A stretch of DNA of 64,000 nt from an uncultured Prevotellaceae bacterium (GTDB lineage Bacteria; Bacteroidota; Bacteroidia; Bacteroidales; Bacteroidaceae). The DNA lies in contig CACYKA010000020.1 of assembly GCA_902774795.1 (NCBI GenBank), positions 39,709 to 103,708 on the forward strand. The letters run 5' to 3'. Numbering within the stretch: the stretch's first letter is position 1; each line of letters opens with the position of its first letter. The translations under genes were made by a program, and so were the position numbers. Shown in pieces: positions 59,788 to 64,000 of the stretch. Below the pieces are notes generated by a model that was not told the DNA's origin, did no database searches, and saw nothing but the letters and a program-made list of their open reading frames with translations.

Positions 59788-62125
59788 TCTTAAGCATTTC
59801 GTCCATATTCTTGGCAGCATTGCGTCCGTCACCCATGGCGAGGATAACTGTAGCGCCACCACGAACGATGTCACCGCCGGCATAGATATTTAAGCGGCTT
59901 GACTGCATGCCTTCGTTTACGGCAATGGTGTTCTTGCGACCCAGTTCCAAGCCCTTGATAGACTTTGGTACCAGTGGGTTAGGAGATACACCGATGGCAA
60001 CGACAACCTGATCTACGTCGATGGTAATCTTCTCGCCAGTTGGTTCTGGTGAGCGGCGTCCTGATGCGTCAGGCTCTCCAAGCTTCATCACTTCGAGCAC
60101 AGCCTGCTTTACGGCACCCTTCTCGTCGCCGATATACTCAACAGGATTGTGCAGGGTGAGGAATGTGATGCCCTCTTCCTTGGCGTGCTTCACCTCCTCA
60201 AGACGTGCAGGCATCTCCTGCTCAGAGCGGCGATATACTAGAGTCACGTCAGCACCCAGGCGCTTTGCCGTGCGGCAAGAGTCCATAGCGGTGTTACCGC
60301 CACCAACAACGAGCACGTTCTTACCCAGGTTGATTGGGGTGTCGGTCTTAGGATTTGCAGCATCCATGAGGTTCACACGGGTGAGGTACTCGTTAGAAGA
60401 CATGATGTTGATGAGGTTCTCACCAGGGATATTCATGAAGTTAGGTAGACCAGCACCGGAAGCAACGAAGATACCCTTGAAGCCCTGTGCCTCCAACTCG
60501 TCGGTAGTGATAGACTTACCCACGATGACGTCAGTCTGGAAGTGTACACCCATCTTGCGGAGATTCTCGATTTCCACGTCAACAATGGCGTTAGGCAGAC
60601 GGAACTCAGGGATACCATATTTCAGCACACCGCCGATTTCGTGCAGAGCCTCGAAGACGTAAACGTCGTAACCCTTCTTTATCATGTCGCCGGCAAATGA
60701 CAGTCCTGCAGGACCTGAACCAACGACTGCCACCTTAATGCCGTTAGAAGGAGCTACGTCAGGCAGAGATATATTTCCGCTCTGTCTCTCGTAGTCGGCA
60801 GCGAAGCGCTCCAGGTATCCGATAGCCACAGCTGGCTCGTTCATCTTCAGGTGGATACACTTGCTCTCACACTGCTTCTCCTGTGGGCAGACACGTCCGC
60901 AGACAGCAGGCAGTGCAGAAGTGTCCTTCAGCACCTTTGCAGCAGCGAGGAACTGTCCGCGCTCGATATTCTTGATGAATGAAGGTATGTTGATATTTAC
61001 AGGACAGCCCTCTACGCATGAAGGATTAGCACAGTCGAGACAACGCTTAGCCTCTGTCAGAGCCATCTCCTTTGTAAGACCCTTGTTGACCTCCTCAAGA
61101 CGTGTTGTAGCACGATAAACTGGGTCAAGCTCAGGCATTACGACGCGAGGAATTGCTGTACGCTCTTTTGGCTTCATGCTCTTGCGCAGCTCTTCGCGCC
61201 AAGGAGCCTTGCGGTCGGTCAGCACCTCGATAGAGTCATCTACAGGAGCATTGTCCATCTTCACGTCGGTATGCTCGTTGATGCCTGTCTCTACGTCCTC
61301 ATAAACGTGGTCGGCATAGTGCTCCATCTCTTCCTGCTCTTCACGCTTGAAGGTTCCCATGCGCTTGAACATCTCGTCCCAGTCAACGAGGGCACCGTCG
61401 AACTCAGGACCGTCGATGCAGACAAACTTTGTCTTGCCACCGATAGTCAGACGGCATGCACCGCACATACCAGTACCGTCCACCATGATGGTGTTCAGCG
61501 ATACATCGGTAGAGATGCCATATTTCTGTGTCATCAGACAAGAGAACTTCATCATTATCGGAGGACCGATAGCGAAAGCCTTGTCGATGTGCTCCTGCTG
61601 GCAGAATTTCTCGATGCCGACAGTTACGACACCCTTCTCGCCCTTTGAGCCGTCATCAGTCATGATGATTACCTCGTCAGAAGAAGCGCGAATCTCGTCT
61701 TCCATGATTACGAGGTCGGCAGTACGACCGGCAATTACTGACAGCACCCTGTTGCCGGCAGCCTTCAGACCGCGAATGATTGGCAGCATAGGAGCAGCAC
61801 CCAGACCGCCGCAGGCACATATTACGGTGCCGAATTTCTCAATGTGGGTAGGGTTGCCGAGAGGACCTACGATGTCAGCTACAGAATCGCCGACGTTGAG
61901 GTTACATAACTTTGTTGATGACATGCCCACTTCCTGTATTACCAGTGTGATGGCACCACGTTCGATGTCGGCATCGGCAATAGTCAGCGGCATGCGCTCA
62001 GAGTGTTTGTCAACACGCACGATGACAAAGTTGCCCGGCTTACGGCTCCTGGCAATCAGCGGAGCTTCAATCTCCATACAGAAAACCTTCTCGGAGAATT
62101 GCTTTTTTGATAAAATCTTAAACAT
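59780..62125 (-). CDS. NfnAB-like fusion (NAD(P)H:ferredoxin/glutamate synthase type)
   Basis: 781 aa. Residues 1-280 are a ferredoxin-NADP reductase-like FAD/NAD unit with CGACRLTIGG (part of a 2Fe-2S site). From about 330 the GltD-like unit has two Fe-S segments (CLDCANPSCVEGCPVNIN; CGRVCPQEKQCESKC), FAD loop AVVGSGPAGLSFAGDMI and NADP loop VVGGGNTAMDSCRTAKRL. The arrangement matches fused SudB-SudA/NfnBA proteins, often annotated as NADPH-dependent glutamate synthase. No large GltB is seen, so transhydrogenation (electron bifurcation) is plausible. Confidence 0.88.
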   Translation of the reverse strand: MFKILSKKQFSEKVFCMEIEAPLIARSRKPGNFVIVRVDKHSERMPLTIADADIERGAITLVIQEVGMSSTKLCNLNVGDSVADIVGPLGNPTHIEKFGTVICACGGLGAAPMLPIIRGLKAAGNRVLSVIAGRTADLVIMEDEIRASSDEVIIMTDDGSKGEKGVVTVGIEKFCQQEHIDKAFAIGPPIMMKFSCLMTQKYGISTDVSLNTIMVDGTGMCGACRLTIGGKTKFVCIDGPEFDGALVDWDEMFKRMGTFKREEQEEMEHYADHVYEDVETGINEHTDVKMDNAPVDDSIEVLTDRKAPWREELRKSMKPKERTAIPRVVMPELDPVYRATTRLEEVNKGLTKEMALTEAKRCLDCANPSCVEGCPVNINIPSFIKNIERGQFLAAAKVLKDTSALPAVCGRVCPQEKQCESKCIHLKMNEPAVAIGYLERFAADYERQSGNISLPDVAPSNGIKVAVVGSGPAGLSFAGDMIKKGYDVYVFEALHEIGGVLKYGIPEFRLPNAIVDVEIENLRKMGVHFQTDVIVGKSITTDELEAQGFKGIFVASGAGLPNFMNIPGENLINIMSSNEYLTRVNLMDAANPKTDTPINLGKNVLVVGGGNTAMDSCRTAKRLGADVTLVYRRSEQEMPARLEEVKHAKEEGITFLTLHNPVEYIGDEKGAVKQAVLEVMKLGEPDASGRRSPEPTGEKITIDVDQVVVAIGVSPNPLVPKSIKGLELGRKNTIAVNEGMQSSRLNIYAGGDIVRGGATVILAMGDGRNAAKNMDEMLKNG

Positions 62126-62141
62126 TTACTTATATTGAATT

Positions 62142-63464
62142 TTAATCTTTAATCATTTCTGCTCCCATGTATGGAACGAGGACTTTTGGAATCTTGATGC
62201 CGTCTTCTGTCTGGTTGTTCTCCAGTATGGCAGCAACGATGCGTGGCAATGCCAGGGCAGAACCGTTGAGAGTGTGGCAGAGCTCAGGCTTCTTTGTCTC
62301 GCTGTTGCGGTAGCGGCACTTCAGGCGGTTAGCCTGATAGGTGTCGAAGTTTGATACGCTCGATACCTCAAGCCAGCGTCCCTGTGCCTCAGAGTACACC
62401 TCGAAGTCATAGCAGATGGCAGAAGTGAAGCTCTGGTCTCCTCCGCAAAGCAGCAGAATGCGGTAAGGCAATTCCAGCTTCTTCAGCAGACCCTCTACGT
62501 GCTCCAGCATCTCCTTGTGCGACTCCTTTGAGTGCTCAGGCTTGTCGATGCGCACTATCTCTATCTTCGAGAATTCATGCAGGCGGTTCAGACCGCGTAC
62601 ATCCTTGCCATAGCTGCCGGCCTCTCTGCGGAAGCACTGTGTGTAAGCGCAGTTCTTTATAGGCAGATCCTTCTCGTCGAGTATCACATCGCGGTATATG
62701 TTTGTTACTGGCACCTCTGCCGTAGGAATGAGGTAGAGGTCGTCAATCTCGCAGTGGTACATCTGTCCCTCCTTGTCAGGCAGCTGACCAGTGCCGTAAC
62801 CAGAAGCTTGGTTCACCACTGTCGGAGGCATTATCTCCGTATAGCCTGCTGCACGTGCCTCGTCGAGGAAGAAATTGATAAGAGCCCTCTGCAGACGTGC
62901 TCCCATGCCGATATATACAGGGAAGCCTGCACCTGTTATCTTCACGCCCAGGTCGAAGTCTATGAGGTTGTATTTCTTTGCCAGTTCCCAGTGAGGCAGA
63001 GGATTGGCGATGCCCAGTGACGGATTCACGTCCCAGTTGCCTACGGTATCGCTGGCAGTACACTCTTTAAGGTTGCTCTTCACTACGCGGTTGTCTTCTG
63101 CAGCCTTTCCTTCAGGCACCTCGTCGTAAGGAATGTTTGGTATCTGGCAGAGTAGGGTAGTAAGCTGCTGCTCAGCCTGTGCCTTAGCCTCTTCCAGTTC
63201 CTTACTCTTCTCTTTCAGCGCAGCCACTTCAGCCTTCGCCTTTTCTGCAGCCTCTTTGTCGCCCTGCTTCATCAGCATGCCGATGCGGCTGGCTTCTTTC
63301 TTTTGCTCAGAGAGACATGCGTCCAACTCCTGCTGTGATTCACGTCGTTTCTTGTCAACGGCAATGACCTCGTCTATTGCCTGCTCAGCATTTGGGAAAT
63401 GCTTCTTGTTCAGTCCGGCAATAACGCGAGCCTTCTCGTCTGTAATAAGTTTTAATGTAAGCAT
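62142..63464 (-). CDS. serS: Serine--tRNA ligase
   Basis: 440 aa. The N-terminal coiled-coil arm (about 30-110) binds tRNA-Ser. Class II motifs: EIMPPTVVNQASGYGTGQLP, then the motif-2 region CFRREAGSYGKDVRGLNRLH and, at the end, LNGSALALPRIVAAILENNQ (motif 3). First gene of the operon to pepD; 16 bp before the Nfn-like gene. Confidence 0.96.
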   Translation of the reverse strand: MLTLKLITDEKARVIAGLNKKHFPNAEQAIDEVIAVDKKRRESQQELDACLSEQKKEASRIGMLMKQGDKEAAEKAKAEVAALKEKSKELEEAKAQAEQQLTTLLCQIPNIPYDEVPEGKAAEDNRVVKSNLKECTASDTVGNWDVNPSLGIANPLPHWELAKKYNLIDFDLGVKITGAGFPVYIGMGARLQRALINFFLDEARAAGYTEIMPPTVVNQASGYGTGQLPDKEGQMYHCEIDDLYLIPTAEVPVTNIYRDVILDEKDLPIKNCAYTQCFRREAGSYGKDVRGLNRLHEFSKIEIVRIDKPEHSKESHKEMLEHVEGLLKKLELPYRILLLCGGDQSFTSAICYDFEVYSEAQGRWLEVSSVSNFDTYQANRLKCRYRNSETKKPELCHTLNGSALALPRIVAAILENNQTEDGIKIPKVLVPYMGAEMIKD

Positions 63465-63536
63465 TTTTATGTTATAATGTTTTTGTTACCGTTTTATGTA
63501 CATGCGCCCTTGTGCAGGCGTGCGCAATTTTGTGTG

Positions 63537-63568
63537 CAAAGTTACGAAAAAGTGAGCAAAATACCAAA
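63537..63568 (-). promoter_or_regulatory. serS promoter
   Basis: Minus strand TTTG (63565-63568), 20 bp, TAACTTTG (63537-63544), 73 bp before the start. The spacer and upstream flank are near-identical to the promoter of the ADP-ribosylglycohydrolase gene. Confidence 0.88.
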
Positions 63569-63866
63569 CAAAAATGATTTTTTTAATTTTTGTTTGTATT
63601 TTCGAGCGTAAGTAACTTCGACAAAGTCAAAGTTACGAAAAAAAAATGAAATACGTACCAAACACCCCGATAATTTAATTTTTCTTTAGAAGAAAACATA
63701 AAAAAAACTCCACTCCGTAGAACTTCAGGAGTTCCTCGACCTTCTTGTAATACTGGTTACAATTGTAACCATTTCCTACCAAATTATGCAATTATGCAAT
63801 TATGCAATTCGGACATTAAGGTTTTTCAACTTCAAACCGGCTGTAAGAAGTGAGTAGAGAGAAGAT

Positions 63867-63912
63867 AAAATTATTAATTAATAATTTTATATTATATATT
63901 AATATATAATAT
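63867..63912. repeat. Two adjacent perfect A/T palindromes
   Basis: A 22-bp palindrome (63867-63888) followed at once by a 24-bp one (63889-63912). Similar in composition to the 26-bp palindrome at 34647-34672. Confidence 0.9.
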
Positions 63913-64000
63913 AATTTTTCCGTCTCAAGTTTTTTCAGAATATTAATGTCTAAACTGCATAAATGCATAAATGGGTAAATTCACATATTTTTGTCCTGTC

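Larger units (their letters stand above)
63465..64000. other. Intergenic region at window end
   Basis: No gene is seen. It contains the serS promoter cassette (to about 63625), a mixed spacer, three 8-bp AATTATGC units near 63783, two A/T palindromes and TGCATAAA repeats near 63956. The next gene lies outside the window. Confidence 0.8.

Overview
The window looks like a chromosomal segment of a Bacteroidales bacterium, most likely Prevotellaceae (Prevotella sensu lato). The reasons are: promoters of the Bacteroidetes type (TTTG, about 20 bp, TAnnTTTG) before many genes; family-typical proteins (DUF3127, DUF4835/PorD-like, DUF1573, BspA-type LRR, AAA_14/DUF4143 ATPase, long single-chain PurL, NfnAB-like fusion); and the gene order dnaN / exonuclease / DUF4835 / recN. 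No rRNA, integrase, transposase, phage gene or CRISPR array was seen.

Layout. 1-1015: end of fhs and an OmpA-like lipoprotein. 1330-8960 (-): dnaN, exonuclease, DUF4835, recN, engB, ABC-F and a TrmH/SpoU methyltransferase form one dense replication/repair/ribosome operon. 9181-19994 (+): DUF3127, TetR regulator, glmS, carB, dapA, HD protein, menA, serC, serA. 20077-27745 (-): NUDIX-apt, then MBL hydrolase, DUF1573, flavodiiron protein, HD protein, ispE, dnaB, pheS. 27750-36720 is an A+T-rich accessory region. It carries a three-gene operon (DUF1848, methyltransferase-Sel1 fusion, LRR protein), an ADP-ribosylglycohydrolase, a zeta/COG4185-like kinase with an unknown partner flanked by an 80-bp direct repeat, a DUF4143 ATPase, and much palindromic or repetitive intergenic DNA. 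36722-52947: SASA esterase, ClpC-like ATPase, paired chromate transporters, purL, secreted six-hairpin glycosidase, small lipoprotein inside a 37-bp inverted repeat, tRNA-Arg, pyrI/pyrB and PBP1A. 53003-63464: uxaC, galK, tRNA-Pro, leuB, and the operon serS - Nfn-like oxidoreductase - nucleoside phosphorylase - DUF3784 - pepD. 63465-64000: serS promoter and AT-rich palindromes.

The most striking structure is non-genic. (1) Heptanucleotide tandem arrays with a TAA/TAG/TGA core start at stop codons, fill intercistronic gaps and in one case supply the next start codon; because 7 is not a multiple of 3, three units give stops in every frame. A stop-free relative (GTTCAA core on the sense strand) lies inside three coding genes. 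(2) Arrays with a 21-22 bp period and mostly palindromic cores occur in at least seven intergenic sites. (3) A roughly 80-bp promoter cassette is shared by serS and the ADP-ribosylglycohydrolase, and another 80-bp promoter-bearing direct repeat flanks the zeta-like pair. The best candidate for an undescribed protein system is the DUF1848 / methyltransferase-Sel1 / LRR operon. All family names come from reading motifs and from memory, not from a database search.
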